Below the pieces are notes generated by a model. It had not been told where the DNA came from and ran no database searches. It saw nothing but the letters and a program-made list of their open reading frames with translations. Shown in pieces: positions 63,320-64,000 of a stretch of DNA of 64,000 nucleotides. The DNA comes from Trissonchulus latispiculum (taxonomy: Eukaryota; Nematoda; Enoplea; Enoplida; Ironidae). Position 1 is the first letter of the stretch. The number at the start of each line of letters is the position of its first letter. The DNA is taken from NCBI GenBank assembly GCA_030248195.1, contig JASAND010020062.1, positions 1-64,000 on the forward strand, written 5' to 3'. A program made the position numbers and the translations under genes.

Positions 63320-64000
63320 CTGAAATATAAACTAAATAATTTGGAAAACTAACTACTGAATCTGATAAAAATTTGGGAATAATTCAAGCTGAAAGGCTTT
63401 AATCGTGCCTTGAAATTTTAGGGTTCCTAAAGAAACCCCGTAAAATAAGTCTATCGTATTAATTATTGTGTTCTGGAGCACCAAACATAAACCCTATTTT
63501 CCTTTGCTAAAACTATAACTTGAAAACTAAAAATGTAACTATATACTTTGGACAAAAAAAAGAAGACTGAAACTAAAGCAAAAGTTCAGTTAAAATAAAT
63601 CATCATCAGTCATCACAACAGCACAGCTATAACTTGAACACTATCATCATAACAACAACTGAAACTACCCACTGGCGGGCCAGTTATTCACAAACACAAC
63701 TTCTTAAGTTTAACCTAAATTTTCATCGCAAAGGAAGCGACAGGCTCAGTTTGATATTTTTGTTGTCTTTTATGCTAATTTGTTCCACAGTTCCCTGCTT
63801 TGAAATCGGATACATTTTTGCTTCCTCACAAACTTGACCAGAGCGTTTGCGGTTTTGGAAGGTAATTTGGTGACACACTTTGGTAAAGAATTTATGGAAA
63901 TTTCTGTGATGTCCCAACCTACCTTATGTTACCGACAGCAGAAAGTAAAACGGAATTACTGAAAACTAAAATTAAATTAAAAGAAAATTTAAAAAACCAT

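Overview
The window is animal nuclear DNA, AT-rich, with spliced genes and transposon-filled introns. The large plus-strand gene carries DB modules (paired-Cys 'CC...C...C' units), a family known essentially from nematodes. I therefore infer a nematode with a large, repeat-rich genome, unlike compact Caenorhabditis. The species cannot be told from the sequence.

Layout. (1) 1434-36156, plus strand: the 3' part of a large type I membrane protein gene. It has 31 exons plus one possible cassette exon, and they join in a single open frame of about 1,612 codons. The order is Ig, DB, FN3, DB, FN3, lustrin-like Cys module, DB, FN3, FN3, Ig, Ig, DB, FN3, transmembrane segment, cytoplasmic tail. It resembles the nematode Ig/FN3/DB (IGDB) surface proteins; its 5' end lies left of the window. 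(2) 37467-39506, minus strand: two intronless paralogous genes for small type I membrane proteins with an identical 12-cysteine spacing. (3) 41230-43560, minus strand: a dead LINE reverse transcriptase, itself interrupted by a GGCC-rich hAT-like element. (4) 43634-44100, minus strand: a two-exon gene for a 63-residue single-pass membrane protein. (5) 49102-49890, plus strand: a weak two-exon candidate for a 40-residue peptide. (6) 50823-60158, and perhaps to 63319, minus strand: most of a CPEB1-type cytoplasmic polyadenylation element-binding protein (722 codons seen) with Q-rich N-terminal part, two RRMs, the C6H2 zinc-binding domain and an unusual C-terminal extension. Its first exon(s) are upstream, probably outside the window.

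The rest is mostly non-autonomous DNA transposons that can be delimited by terminal inverted repeats and target-site duplications: a TTAA-flanked family, a 7-bp-duplication family beginning CAAGAGTACATAA, hAT-like elements with 8-bp duplications, Harbinger-like elements with TTA duplications, a GGGCC-ended family, several kilobase-scale palindromes, and decayed tRNA-derived sequences. Many are nested, so relative insertion order can be read.

The two main genes have unrelated roles: a cell-surface adhesion/receptor-like protein, and an mRNA-binding regulator of poly(A) tails and translation. They lie on opposite strands, converging on the small-gene and transposon region at 36-50 kb.
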